A stretch of 64,000 nt of DNA from Halonotius roseus (GCF_006861655.1 NZ_SESI01000002.1:310001-374000); one strand, 5' to 3'; positions 25,238 to 34,223 are shown, numbered from the stretch's first letter. The notes: generated from the sequence alone by a model not told the origin. Program-made: numbers and translations.

Positions 25238-25675
25238 ATGCCACAGCCTAAATCAGTCGAGATGACCGCCGCCGAGATCGACACCCTCCTCGATACGGGC
25301 GGCGTCGGCGTGATCTCCTTTGCCGACGGCGACGAACCCTACTCGGTGCCGATCTCCTACGGCTACGACAGCGACAGCCGCGCGGTCTACGTCCGCTTCG
25401 GCTTCGCGCCCGAAAGCGACAAACGCCGGTTCGTCGACGACGGCGCGACTGCCTCGCTGGTTGTCACCGACGACGACACCCGCGGCTGGCGCAGCGTCGT
25501 CGCCCGCGGGCAGCTGACGGAGGTTTCCGAGCCGACGCTCGACGGCAGCATCGTCCAAAGCATCCGGAAGATGAACATCCCGTTCGTGACGATCTACGAC
25601 CGGCCGGCCGCGGAGTTGGAGTTCGAACTCTACCGGCTCGATCCCGACACGCTCACCGGCCGCAAGGAGCAGTAG
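25238..25675 (+). CDS. Pyridoxamine 5'-phosphate oxidase-like flavin-binding protein
   Basis: 145 aa, split-barrel fold. Seen: EIDTLLDTGGVGVISFADGD, PYSVPISYGYD, a FMN/F420-site-like FGFAPESDKRRFVDDGATASLVV and WRSVVARGQL. Small members of this group bind FMN, F420 or heme; the substrate is not predictable. Start ATG at 25238 (MPQPKSVEM), with a TATA-like CATTCATAC ~28 nt before; the frame extends to 25154 without similarity. Confidence 0.83.
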   Translation: MPQPKSVEMTAAEIDTLLDTGGVGVISFADGDEPYSVPISYGYDSDSRAVYVRFGFAPESDKRRFVDDGATASLVVTDDDTRGWRSVVARGQLTEVSEPTLDGSIVQSIRKMNIPFVTIYDRPAAELEFELYRLDPDTLTGRKEQ

Positions 25676-25728
25676 TCTTTTGCGACGACCGCCGGTAGAA
25701 CCGGTATGACTCGGGACGTGCGTACGCG

Positions 25729-26436
25729 ATGACGACAACTGTCCGCGAGGATCTCGCCCACCGGATCGCCGGCGAGATCACGCTGAGCGACGACCCCGGC
25801 GCGACGCTGAAGAAGTGGCGCACCGATTTCAATATCTCCCAAACCGAGTTAGCCGCCCAGATCGACGTTTCGTCCTCCGTGATCTCCGACTACGAGAGCG
25901 GCCGCCGTGAGAGCCCCGGGATCGGTATCGTCCGGCGGATGGTCACCGCCCTGCTCGACGTGGACGAATCCCGCGGCGGCAGCCACATCCGGCAGTACGG
26001 CCGCGTGCTGTCGGCCGGCTTCGAGAGCGACATCGTTCACGACCTCCGGGAGTATCCGGCCGCCCTCCCGCTCGATGAGTTCTACGACGCCCTCGATGCC
26101 ACCGAGGTCAGCGAGGGCAAGTGGGACTACGTCAACGGCCACACCGTCATCAACAGCATCCAAACGATCACGCGGCTGAGCAACGAGGAATTCTACCGTC
26201 TCTACGGCCAAAGCACCGACCGCGGGCTCGTGTTTACGAACGTCAGCCGCGGCGAGGGGCCGCTGGTCGCCATGCGCGTCGTCACCCCGACCCCGAATGC
26301 GGTCGTCCTCCACGGGATCGACGCCGACGACCTCTGGGAACACGCTCCCGCACTCGCCGAGATCGACGGCTTCTCGCTGGCGACCTCGACCCGTGACCTC
26401 GAGGACGCCCTCGCGGATCTGCGCGAGTTGGCCTGA
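25729..26436 (+). CDS. Helix-turn-helix transcriptional regulator (XRE-type N-terminus)
   Basis: 235 aa. HTH at residues ~27-80: LKKWRTDFNISQTELAAQID then VSSSVISDYESGRRESPG. The C-terminal ~150 residues (from FESDIVHDLREYP) form a conserved archaeal domain with LVFTNVSRGEGPLVAMRV and VVLHGID, perhaps ligand binding. This arrangement is a widespread haloarchaeal regulator family with unknown effector. Preceded by the PNPOx-like gene on the same strand, 53 bp away. Confidence 0.85.
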   Translation: MTTTVREDLAHRIAGEITLSDDPGATLKKWRTDFNISQTELAAQIDVSSSVISDYESGRRESPGIGIVRRMVTALLDVDESRGGSHIRQYGRVLSAGFESDIVHDLREYPAALPLDEFYDALDATEVSEGKWDYVNGHTVINSIQTITRLSNEEFYRLYGQSTDRGLVFTNVSRGEGPLVAMRVVTPTPNAVVLHGIDADDLWEHAPALAEIDGFSLATSTRDLEDALADLRELA

Positions 26437-26455
26437 CCGACGGCGACGACAACGC

Positions 26456-26626
26456 TCAGTACTCGATCTGACTGTTGATCCCGACTACGAGCGCGGCGAC
26501 ACCGACGAGGGCGACAGCAACGCTACCGAGCCACGCTTGCGAAGACGGCGCGACGATCTGACTCCCCCAGAGCCCGGCGACGAGCGCGAGCCCGCCAGCG
26601 ACGATGATCTGGACAAACCGTTCCAT
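26456..26626 (-). CDS. Small membrane protein, 56 aa
   Basis: Reads MERFVQIIVAGGLALVAGLW, then GSQIVAPSSQAW, then LGSVAVALVGVAALVVG and INSQIEY. Two hydrophobic helices with a short polar turn, good haloarchaeal codon use. It lies between the HTH regulator and the lipase maturation factor gene and is convergent with the former. Function unknown; membrane hairpin proteins of this size are common in haloarchaea. Confidence 0.6.
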   Translation of the reverse strand: MERFVQIIVAGGLALVAGLWGSQIVAPSSQAWLGSVAVALVGVAALVVGINSQIEY

Positions 26627-26692
26627 CGGTTGCGTCGTCGTTGCCGCGGCACCGACGAGAAATTACCGTTTGCGCAGCCACGCAAAGCCGAT

Positions 26693-28168
26693 TCAGAACA
26701 CACGGCGGCGACGCCCGATTCCGCCCTCACGCAAATCGGCTGCTGACACCGGCATGACGTAGGTGCCGACCCGTTCGCGTCGCCACCAGTCGCCGGTGTC
26801 GGCGCGCTCCTCGCGGGTCGTGAACCGATAGCGATAGCGAAGCACTCTGAGTTGGCTCGGCGGCTCACCGGGAAACGGGTTCGACTCCAGCAGCGACAGC
26901 GTCGCCGCGTCGTTTTCGAAAAGAGCCGCGAGGAAGGATTTGAACCACCGCTGTCGCGGCCCGGGTTGCGGTCGCATCGCGGCGAACCAGAGTTGCCAGT
27001 CCAATCGCAGATGGTAGGGAGCCCACTGCGGCGGTCGCTCGTCGGTGCGAACGGGCTGGCCCTTGAACTCGTAGGCCTGCCAGTCGTCCTCGGTTGGGTT
27101 CGTCGCGTCGGTGCCCTCGATCACGAGTTGGAAGCGGTCGGTCGTCACCGAGCCGAACGCGCCGTAGGTGTTGACGAGTTTGAGCGGATCGAACGAGGAG
27201 TTCATCACCTGCGAGCGCGAGAGCATGTTCGTCGTCGGGCGGATGCTGAGCGCGACGACGAGGATAGCCAACAGGATCGACACCGCCGAGAGCCACCCGG
27301 GCGTCGCCGTCGTCGCGGGTGCGGCGATCGGCAACAGGGATGTAAGGACGCCGTCGCTGAACAGCGCGACCGACTGGACGATAGTGAGCGCGTTCAGGAA
27401 CGCGAAGTTGCCGGTCAGCATGAGCCAGCCCTGAAACCCGATAGTGGCGACGCCGGCAGCCGCGGCGAACGGCTGCGGGGCAAAATAGAGAAAGGGCACC
27501 GCGAGCTCAACAACGTGGTTGCCCAGCGTTTCCACCCGATGAAACCGATCCGGCAACCGATGGGCGAACCAACTCAGCGGGTTCGGGATCGGTTGGGTTT
27601 CGTAGTGGTAGTCGAGACACGTAAGGTCGCGCCAGCAGTCGTCGCCGCGGATCTTGATCAGGCCCGCGCCGAACATATTGCGGAACAGCAGCCACTTCAG
27701 CAGCCAGATCACGACGACCGGCGGCTGGCTCGGCCCCGCGCCGAGAAAGACGGCAAGAAAACCAGTTTCCAGCAGCATCGACTCCCAGCCATAGCCGTAG
27801 AAGACGCGGCCGGCGTTGACGAACGACTGATACAGGCCCCACAGCACCAGCCACAGCAGCATCGACGCCGGAACGGCGTAGGGCGCGGGTAGCCAGTAGG
27901 GTCCAGCAATGAGGGCGATAGCTGAGAGGACGACGCCACTCCACGCCGCCAGGCCGATGGCGCGGTCGCTCGGAAAAAAGTAGAACAGACTGGGTCGCTC
28001 GCGGAACGTGGTTCCCGCGACGTACTCCGAAATCGGCAGCAACCCATCCTCGCCAGCCAGCGGGCGGAACTGCGTCGCGGCGACGAGAAACGCCAGCAGG
28101 TAGATCAGGGCCAGTCCGCGCTGGAAGACAAAGCGGGCGAGCCAGTAGCTCCCGACCTCCGGCAGCAT
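26693..28168 (-). CDS. Lipase maturation factor (LMF1) family membrane protein
   Basis: 491 aa. About nine helices in the first 310 residues, then a soluble C-terminal domain. Family motifs: FYGYGWESMLLETGFLA near residue 118, LLFRNMFGAGLIKIRGD near 160, CLDYHYETQPIPNPLSW near 180, and the C-terminal VNTYGAFGSVT, WQAYEFKGQP and PYHLRLDWQLWFAAM. In animals LMF1 acts in ER lipase folding; the archaeal role is unknown. I chose ATG 28168 over the TTG at 28195 because GTATTTGT lies ~27 nt upstream of the ATG. Confidence 0.9.
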   Translation of the reverse strand: MLPEVGSYWLARFVFQRGLALIYLLAFLVAATQFRPLAGEDGLLPISEYVAGTTFRERPSLFYFFPSDRAIGLAAWSGVVLSAIALIAGPYWLPAPYAVPASMLLWLVLWGLYQSFVNAGRVFYGYGWESMLLETGFLAVFLGAGPSQPPVVVIWLLKWLLFRNMFGAGLIKIRGDDCWRDLTCLDYHYETQPIPNPLSWFAHRLPDRFHRVETLGNHVVELAVPFLYFAPQPFAAAAGVATIGFQGWLMLTGNFAFLNALTIVQSVALFSDGVLTSLLPIAAPATTATPGWLSAVSILLAILVVALSIRPTTNMLSRSQVMNSSFDPLKLVNTYGAFGSVTTDRFQLVIEGTDATNPTEDDWQAYEFKGQPVRTDERPPQWAPYHLRLDWQLWFAAMRPQPGPRQRWFKSFLAALFENDAATLSLLESNPFPGEPPSQLRVLRYRYRFTTREERADTGDWWRRERVGTYVMPVSAADLREGGIGRRRRVF

Positions 28169-28237
28169 ACGCGAGGCTGGTGGCGTGAGCGACAAATACG
28201 TACCGCAACACTGCGACCGGCCAGAAAAACGCGATCG

Positions 28238-28621
28238 CTATCGGGCAGTCTGTGTGATCCCGTCGCCGACGGCATCCATCACCTGGAGGACAGCACTGGC
28301 AGCCAGCCCTTGGGCGACCTCGCGTTGAGTCTCGTCGTCAAGGCCGGCTTCGAGGTCGTCGAGCTCATCGAGATCCGGCGTGTAGCCGGCGGTTACCGGG
28401 TGGCCCGCGGGCGGATCGACCGCGACGGTGGCTGCGGGGCCGCCATCCTGAAGCTCCGAGCCGACATGGTAGCCGTCGGGGAGATAGGACTCCGTTTCGG
28501 CGACGATCGCGGCGACCGCGTGGCGGAGTGCCTGCCGTTGGCCGCCCGAGAGTTCGACATCAGCTGTCGACTGATCATCGATGCCCATTCCGGCACCTGC
28601 CCCCGGATAGTTTCCGTTCAT
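28238..28621 (-). CDS. Haloarchaeal conserved protein (DUF5811-like)
   Basis: 127 aa. Core VELSGGQRQALRHAVAAIVAETES, then YLPDGYHVGSELQDGGP and VAVDPPAGHPVTAGYTPD, ending in a helical TQREVAQGLAASAVLQVMDAVG. This is the pattern I associate with DUF5811, known only in haloarchaea; function unknown. The start ATG at 28619-28621 is supported by a TTTTTATTACG box ~28-36 nt upstream on the minus strand (28649-28658). Confidence 0.78.
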   Translation of the reverse strand: MNGNYPGAGAGMGIDDQSTADVELSGGQRQALRHAVAAIVAETESYLPDGYHVGSELQDGGPAATVAVDPPAGHPVTAGYTPDLDELDDLEAGLDDETQREVAQGLAASAVLQVMDAVGDGITQTAR

Positions 28622-28707
28622 TAGAGAGTCAAACAGAGTAGGTGCGGCCGTAATAAAAAGGCGTCGGCGACGGCGATCCTTCGGCCGGTGTGGTGCGGCA
28701 ATCGGCG

Positions 28708-29187
28708 TCAGCAGATCGGCTCGCTGTCGCCGTAGGCCGCGAGCACGACCGCGGCGGTGTGGCCGCCACCCTCGGCGTCGACGGTGGAAACGAGAGCGTC
28801 GCGGTCGGTGAACTCCCACTCGCGGAGCTCACAGCCGGCATCAAGGCCGCGACGAGCAGCGTCCTCGACGGCGGCGGGATCGGTGCCGGAGGCCTCGTAG
28901 AACAGCCCTGGCCCCGGCCCGGTCGCCCACGCGATGGCGGTCGCCGCCGTCTCGGTCGACTCCTCGGGGCCGACGACCGATCGCCCCTCGACGACGGTCA
29001 ACCGATTGCCGGCCGGCCCGAGATCCGGGGCGCGCTCGACAGCCTTGATCTCGGCGTCGGCCGGGATGACAGAGGAAACAGCAACCAGATTGTAGTTATG
29101 GAGGTTGGCATCGGCGAGTGCAGCGTCGTAGGCAGCCATCGCCGTGGGGGCGCGGCCGATCCCGCCGGCGACGTGGATCGTCGTCAT
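28708..29187 (-). CDS. pdaD: Pyruvoyl-dependent arginine decarboxylase (PdaD)
   Basis: 159 aa. Makes agmatine from arginine; in archaea agmatine feeds polyamines and the agmatidine of tRNA-Ile(CAU). The self-cleavage site is in NYNLVAVSSVIPADAEI near residue 38, where the Ser pair gives the pyruvoyl group. Other marks: AYDAALADANLHNYN, TAIAWATGPGPG and AAVVLAAYGDSEP. Either ATG 29187 (MTTIHV) or 29193 (MVMTT) may start it. It is a single gene. Confidence 0.93.
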   Translation of the reverse strand: MTTIHVAGGIGRAPTAMAAYDAALADANLHNYNLVAVSSVIPADAEIKAVERAPDLGPAGNRLTVVEGRSVVGPEESTETAATAIAWATGPGPGLFYEASGTDPAAVEDAARRGLDAGCELREWEFTDRDALVSTVDAEGGGHTAAVVLAAYGDSEPIC

Positions 29188-29316
29188 TACCATACCGCGG
29201 CGGCCCGGCGGGTAATCGGTTACGGATCGGGCGGGAACCGGCGAAATCGAACGTTCGCTTCGAAATAGGTCACGTAGCCATGGGGGTGATACCGCCCGCT
29301 GGCGTCGGTGGCGGCG

Positions 29317-30540
29317 TCAGTGGCGGTAGCGCACGACGCCGTCGTCGGTTTCGTTGGCGTCGAGTTTCTCGCTGGCGTCGTCGATATCCGCGCGGGTGAC
29401 GGTCGTCCGGTCGTCGCGGATGGCGAACATCCCGGCCTCGGTGATGAGGCTCTCGATGTCCGCGCCGCTGTAATCGTTGAGGTCGGCCGCGAGATCGGCA
29501 AAGTCGACATCGCTGTCGACATTGATTGCCTCGCTGTGGATCTCAAGGATGCGCTCTCGGCCCTCGGCGTTCGGCTTCGGCACCTCGATGAGTCGGTCGA
29601 ACCGACCCGGCCGGAGGATCGCCTCATCCAACATATCGAAGCGGTTGGTCGCAGCCATCAGCTGGATCTCGCCGCGCTCATCGAAGCCGTCCATCTCTGA
29701 GAGCAGCTGCATCATCGTTCGCTGCACCTCGGCGTCGCCCGACGTTTTTGAGTCGGTTCGCCGGGAGGCAACGGCGTCGATCTCGTCGATGAAGACCACG
29801 GCGGGCTCGCGCTCGGCCGCAAGCGAGAACAGATCGCGGACGAGGCGCGCGCCCTCGCCGATGAACTTCTGGACGAGTTCGGAGCCGGTCATCTTGATGA
29901 ACGTGGCGTCGCTCTCGTTGGCGACAGCCTTCGCCAACATCGTTTTGCCGGTACCGGGTGGGCCGTGCAGCAGAACACCGGACGGCGGATCGATGCCGAC
30001 GGCGTCGAACCGCTCGGGGTTCTCGATAGCGTCCTCGACAGCTTCCCGTACCTCGGTGACCTGGTCGTCGATCCCACCGATGTCGTCGTAGGTTACGTCG
30101 GGGGATTCGGTGACCTCCATCGCCTGAGCGCGGGCATCGGTCTCGTCGTCGAGCACCTGCTGGATGCCGAACGATTCGTTGATAGCGACGCGGTCACCGG
30201 ATTCGAGCTCATCCTCCAGCTCCGGGGTGACCTCGGTGAGTACCTCCTGGTTGTTGCCGTGCTGTTTGATGACGACGTTGCCGTCGTCGGTCAGCTCCTC
30301 GACGCTGGCGATGTAGAGGGCGGCCGTCTTCAACGCCTCGTTGCGATCCTTGAGCCGGCTGACCTCCTCGTGGAGATCGGTGCGTTGATCGGTGGCTTCC
30401 GAGAGCCGGGTTTCCAGCTCCTCGTTGACAGCCATGAGCCGCTTAAAATGTTTCTTGAGTGCCGACAGCCGCTCGGCGGGCGACATCTCGGGATCCAGAT
30501 CCAGCCGTGGGCGGTCGGGAATCGACGGGCTACGTGACAT
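29317..30540 (-). CDS. pan: Proteasome-activating nucleotidase (PAN)
   Basis: 407 aa AAA+ ring ATPase that unfolds substrates for the 20S proteasome. N-terminal coiled coil (residues ~20-75), OB domain (~75-130), then Walker A HGPPGTGKTMLAKA near 192, Walker B AVVFIDEIDAVASRRT near 250 and the SRH region AATNRFDMLDEAILRPGRFDR near 300. The C-terminus ends VVRYRH. The docking HbYX motif normally has Tyr as penultimate residue; here Tyr is third from the end, with one extra His. Haloarchaea often have two PAN paralogues, so this may be either. Confidence 0.95.
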   Translation of the reverse strand: MSRSPSIPDRPRLDLDPEMSPAERLSALKKHFKRLMAVNEELETRLSEATDQRTDLHEEVSRLKDRNEALKTAALYIASVEELTDDGNVVIKQHGNNQEVLTEVTPELEDELESGDRVAINESFGIQQVLDDETDARAQAMEVTESPDVTYDDIGGIDDQVTEVREAVEDAIENPERFDAVGIDPPSGVLLHGPPGTGKTMLAKAVANESDATFIKMTGSELVQKFIGEGARLVRDLFSLAAEREPAVVFIDEIDAVASRRTDSKTSGDAEVQRTMMQLLSEMDGFDERGEIQLMAATNRFDMLDEAILRPGRFDRLIEVPKPNAEGRERILEIHSEAINVDSDVDFADLAADLNDYSGADIESLITEAGMFAIRDDRTTVTRADIDDASEKLDANETDDGVVRYRH

Positions 30541-30642
30541 TCATCATCCGATTTGGTCTGCCGGTAAATGTGCCTTTGGGTCGCGGGGAATGTGCCGTGG
30601 TACCACGATTCATGTTGGTGGCGAGTATCGTCGAGAGCCCGC

Positions 30643-32451
30643 TCAGCGAAGCTCGTCGATCCGGTCGAGATACGTGTCGTAGACGCCGAGAGCCGACTCG
30701 ATGGGGTCGGCGGCCGTCATATCGATGCCAGCGAGTTCGAGCGCCTCGATCGGATAGACGCTGCCACCGGCGGCCAGCATCTCGCGGTAGTCGGCAGCAG
30801 CCGACTCGTTCACTGCGTGGGTATCTGTATCGCCGAGAATCCCGTCAACGATAGCGACTGCCGCGGAGATCCCGGTCGCATACTGGTAGACATAGAAGTT
30901 GTAGTAGAAATGGGGGATCCGCTGCCATTCGCGTTGAATCCGATCATCGATGACGGCCGGCTCGTAGTAGTCGGCTTTGAGCCCACCGTAGATCTCGTCG
31001 AACACGTCCGGCGTCAACGGCTCATCGTTCTCGGCGCGTTCGTGGATCTGTTGTTCGAACTCCGCAAACATCGTCTGCCGGTAGAGCGTCGAGCGGAATC
31101 GTTCGAGATATTCGTCGAGGACGTGCAGCCGGAGTTCATCGTCGTCGACAGTATCCAGCAGGTGCTGGGTGAGCAGCGTCTCGTTGACCGTCGAGGCGAC
31201 CTCGGCGACAAAGATCTCGTAGCCGGCGTCGTGCCACGGCTGGGCCTCCTGTGCCAACTCCGAGTGCATCGAGTGGCCCAGTTCGTGGGCCAGCGTAAAC
31301 ATCGAGGAAATGTCGTCCTGGTAGTTCATCAGGATGAACGGCTGGGTGTCGTAGGTGCCCGAGGAGAACGCGCCGGAGCGTTTGCCGCGGTTCTCATACA
31401 CGTCGACCCAGCGACTATCGAGGCCCTCGGCGAGTCGGTCGCGGTAAGGTTCGCCTAACGGCTCGACCGCCTCGATGATCCACTCCTTCGCCTGTTCGTA
31501 TTCGACATCTGGCCCCTCCTCGCCGGTGATCGAGGTGTAGAGATCCCACATCTGGAGGTCGTCGACGCCGAGGGCGTCGCGTTTGATCTCGGCATGGCGG
31601 TGGAGGGAATCGAGATTGTCGTGAACCGTCTCGACGAGCGTGTCGTAGACGGCGACCGGAACGTTCGGCCCATCGAGAGCGGCCTCCCGGGCGGTCTCGT
31701 AGTTCCGGGCGCGGGCAACTTTCACGTCCTTGCGAACCTGTTTTTTCAGCGACGTGCCGACGGTGTTGCGGACGGTCTCCCACTCGTCGTAGTAGGCCTC
31801 ATGGACGCGCTGGCGAAAGGCGCGATTCTCGTGTTTCTGGAGCGTCGTGAAGTTGGCCTGGCTGATTTCGATGTCTTCGCCGTCGGGATCCTCGACGGTC
31901 GGAAACTCCATGTCGGCGTTCGACAACATCGAATAGATCTCACTCGGCGACGACGTGACCTCACCCAGCTCCGCCAGCAGCTCTTCGACCTCCTTCGAGC
32001 GCGTGTGTGGCTTGCCCCGAAGCACGTCGTCGAAGAACTGTTCGTACTCGGCGAGGGCTGGCTCCTCATGGATGAACGCCTCGATGTCGTCCGCGGTCAA
32101 CTCCTGCAGCTCAGGTTCGATGTAGGAGGTTGCACTGGAGGCCTCCGAAGAAAGGGCTTCAGATTTCCCCGAGAGTGCCTGATACTCCTGATTTCGAGTA
32201 TCCTCACTGGATCGAAGGCTCGCATAGACCGACAGCTGGGCGACCTCGCGCATGATCTCCTCACGGAGTTCGAGCAGTTCCAGCAGGGTCTCGGGGCTCT
32301 CGGTGACCCGGCCCTCGTAGGCGGCCAACTCCTCGATCCGCCCGGAGACCGTCTCGAAGTGTTCGGCCCACGCGTCGTCGGAGTCAAAAATCGAATCCAG
32401 CTGCCACTTGTGTTGCTCGTCGATCTCGCCGCGTTCGGGCACCGTACTCAT
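30643..32451 (-). CDS. pepF: Oligoendopeptidase F (PepF, M3B zinc peptidase)
   Basis: 602 aa cytoplasmic zinc endopeptidase for short peptides. The zinc site is TLAHELGHSMHSELA near residue 390 (HExxH) with the third ligand Glu in FVAEVASTVNETLL about 25 residues on. N-terminal WQLDSIFDSDDAWAEHF and the late motif IPHFYYNFYVYQYATG fit M3B. A TATA-like CCTTTAGG (minus, ~32477-32484) precedes the ATG at 32449-32451 with leaderless spacing. Confidence 0.95.
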   Translation of the reverse strand: MSTVPERGEIDEQHKWQLDSIFDSDDAWAEHFETVSGRIEELAAYEGRVTESPETLLELLELREEIMREVAQLSVYASLRSSEDTRNQEYQALSGKSEALSSEASSATSYIEPELQELTADDIEAFIHEEPALAEYEQFFDDVLRGKPHTRSKEVEELLAELGEVTSSPSEIYSMLSNADMEFPTVEDPDGEDIEISQANFTTLQKHENRAFRQRVHEAYYDEWETVRNTVGTSLKKQVRKDVKVARARNYETAREAALDGPNVPVAVYDTLVETVHDNLDSLHRHAEIKRDALGVDDLQMWDLYTSITGEEGPDVEYEQAKEWIIEAVEPLGEPYRDRLAEGLDSRWVDVYENRGKRSGAFSSGTYDTQPFILMNYQDDISSMFTLAHELGHSMHSELAQEAQPWHDAGYEIFVAEVASTVNETLLTQHLLDTVDDDELRLHVLDEYLERFRSTLYRQTMFAEFEQQIHERAENDEPLTPDVFDEIYGGLKADYYEPAVIDDRIQREWQRIPHFYYNFYVYQYATGISAAVAIVDGILGDTDTHAVNESAAADYREMLAAGGSVYPIEALELAGIDMTAADPIESALGVYDTYLDRIDELR

Positions 32452-32500
32452 ACAGGAGGGTGGCCGACAGCGCGCCTAAAGGTTGTCCTCCGTCTCGTTG

Positions 32501-32890
32501 GTACTGTTCAGCGTAGTGCGATTGGATTGAAAACACCTCGAAAGCCCCGACGCGCTGGAGTCGGGGGGCTCGCTGCGCTCCTCGCTCACTGCGTTCGCTG
32601 TGGTGCTTGCGTCGCCCGCCTTCCTCCAGCGCGTCGCCCCTTTCAGTCCCGCCCACATCGGTTGGCCAAGCAGCCGCAGTTGGGTGGGACTGAAAGGGGC
32701 CGGCGGGTCGGCGAACCCGGACGATGCAAGCCGCGAGGCGCGGCGCGCCTCGGCCCATGCGAACGGCGAAGCCGTGAGCAGACACCGCAGGAGTGAGCAA
32801 CGCGAACGACGAGGAGCGCAGCGAGTCCCGGGAGTCGAGACGCCGGGGGCTTTCGAGACGGTTCCAGTTTCCTCGGATTATCTGAACACG
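32501..32890. repeat. MITE-like dispersed repeat, two copies head to head, between pepF and truA
   Basis: It fills nearly all of the 426-bp gap 32452-32877. Left end GTACTGTTCAG (32501-32511), right end TTATCTGAACACG (32878-32890). A central inverted repeat has 14-bp perfect arms, CCCCTTTCAGTCCC (32637-32650) and GGGACTGAAAGGGG (32686-32699). The outer halves are also inverted: CCTCGAAAGCCCC on the left, CGGGGGCTTTCGAG on the right. Other motifs are CTCACTGCGTTCGCTGTGGT and ACGGCGAAGCCGTGAGC. No gene; the rightmost 13 bp are shared with the truA 3' end. Confidence 0.75.
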
Positions 32891-33735
32891 GCCGTATCGT
32901 TGAGGTGATCAGCCAAGATCGTACTGACACGGTGGCCGACAAACGCATCCAGCGCGCGCTCACCAAAGGCATCGACACCGCTGGCGGCGGCTTGTGGGTC
33001 GCGCTCGAAATCGACACCCGGGTAGTCGACCGCCGACAACACCAGTGGTTCCGGCGACGCTGTTGGCGGCCGCGGGTCGACCGGATCGTCGCCGAGCAGT
33101 TGCTCGATCCACGATAGCGACTTGGTGCCACCACCGACGGCCTGCACGACGGCGACAAATCGGCGGACGAAATGGCGCGGAAAGCCGCCGGCGGCGACGG
33201 TGAGCACCAGCACGTCGCCATCGCGGTCGAGCGTGGCGGTGAGGTCGCGTTCGGTGCCGGCCTCGTCCGGTGTCAAGTTGTGAAAATCGTGGCGGCCGTT
33301 GAGCGCGTCGACCGCGTTGGCCGCGCGGTCGTCGTCGATGGTCGGTCGGCCGTCGAGCGTTCGGCCGTCGTCGCCGATCTCTTGCGGTGCATAGAGGTGG
33401 TAAACATACTCGCGCCGGGTCGGGTCGTGGGTCGCATGGAAGTCGTCGGCAACATCGGTACTGGCCCACGCCCGGATCGTCGCCGGCAGCTCGCTGTTGA
33501 GCGCGCGGGGCGTCAGCCAGTCAGGGGGCTCGAAAGCGACCGTCTGGGTGAGCGCCGACACACCGGCGTCGGTGCGGCCCGCCGCGGCGTAGCCGGTCGG
33601 TTTGTCGGCTTCCGGCGGCAGAATCGACAGCTCCCGGAGCGCGTCGAACAGCGCGCCCTCAACGGTCGGCACCGACGGCTGTCGCTGGAAGCCGTAGAAC
33701 GGCCGGCCGTCGTAGGCGAGGCGGAACGCTCGCAT
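32878..33735 (-). CDS. truA: tRNA pseudouridine synthase A (TruA)
   Basis: 285 aa. Isomerises uridines 38-40 of the tRNA anticodon arm. Start MRAFRLAYDGRPFYGFQRQP is diagnostic; the catalytic Asp is in AAAGRTDAGVSAL near residue 54; REYVYHLYAP and GRHDFHNLT are further TruA motifs, as is FPRHFVRRFVAVV. The last codons (Val-Phe-Arg-stop, GTGTTCAGATAA) coincide with the terminal sequence of the adjoining repeat, so the repeat seems to define where this protein ends. Confidence 0.95.
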   Translation of the reverse strand: MRAFRLAYDGRPFYGFQRQPSVPTVEGALFDALRELSILPPEADKPTGYAAAGRTDAGVSALTQTVAFEPPDWLTPRALNSELPATIRAWASTDVADDFHATHDPTRREYVYHLYAPQEIGDDGRTLDGRPTIDDDRAANAVDALNGRHDFHNLTPDEAGTERDLTATLDRDGDVLVLTVAAGGFPRHFVRRFVAVVQAVGGGTKSLSWIEQLLGDDPVDPRPPTASPEPLVLSAVDYPGVDFERDPQAAASGVDAFGERALDAFVGHRVSTILADHLNDTAVFR

Positions 33736-33790
33736 CGGCTGTTCGTTTCGGCGCGGCAGCGAAAAGGGTTCACCTGTCGCTCACGAAGTT

Positions 33791-34204
33791 ATCCGGGTTG
33801 AGAGGAGTAAGCCCCCTTCTGTTTCGACCCGACATTCGGCTAAGCAGCCGCGTCGTGTTCGGACTACCTCGGCGGCCGGCGACCACACCGCGTGGCCGAT
33901 CGGCCGCCTGACGCGACCTTGCACCGGTGAGGATTCACCGTTCCATCCGTTCCTGCCCGTCGCGCGGTGAAACACCGCATTCCTCGGTGGATTAACTCCC
34001 TTTCCTTACGGATCGGTTCGCGCACCTCATCGGTCGGGGCAGGGGGTCTCGTTGCTGTTTCAGAGCCAGCCGTCTCCAACTCCGGGCTTGCGCCCGGTCA
34101 CCTGTCCGAACGGTGGGGGGACTTTCCTCATGGGGGTGCCCGCCGGCACCACATGGGTGCCCGCTGGCACCGCGCCCACGGGGATCGGGCTCTCTCTACC
34201 CGAT
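33791..34204 (-). ncRNA. rnpB: RNase P RNA (archaeal type A)
   Basis: About 414 nt, minus strand. The 5' P4 block ATGAGGAAAGTCCCCCCACC is at 34114-34133 and the 3' block ACAGAAGGGGGCTTACTCC at 33804-33822. The ends pair as P1: ATCGGGTAGAGAG at the 5' end (34204 down) with CTCTCAACCCGGAT at the 3' end, allowing one bulge and one mismatch. The stretch GTTGGAGACGGCTGGCTCTG and the CGGGCGCAAGCCCG hairpin are typical. A TATA box, GTTTATCC on the minus strand (34224-34231), lies 20-27 nt before the 5' end. Ends are inferred to a few nt. Confidence 0.93.
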
Positions 34205-34223
34205 TGATATGGGCTCAGCGGTC

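Noticed and set aside
26852-27892. 346-codon plus-strand frame
   Set aside because: Exactly antisense to the lipase maturation factor homologue, Arg/Gln-rich shadow of a membrane protein gene.
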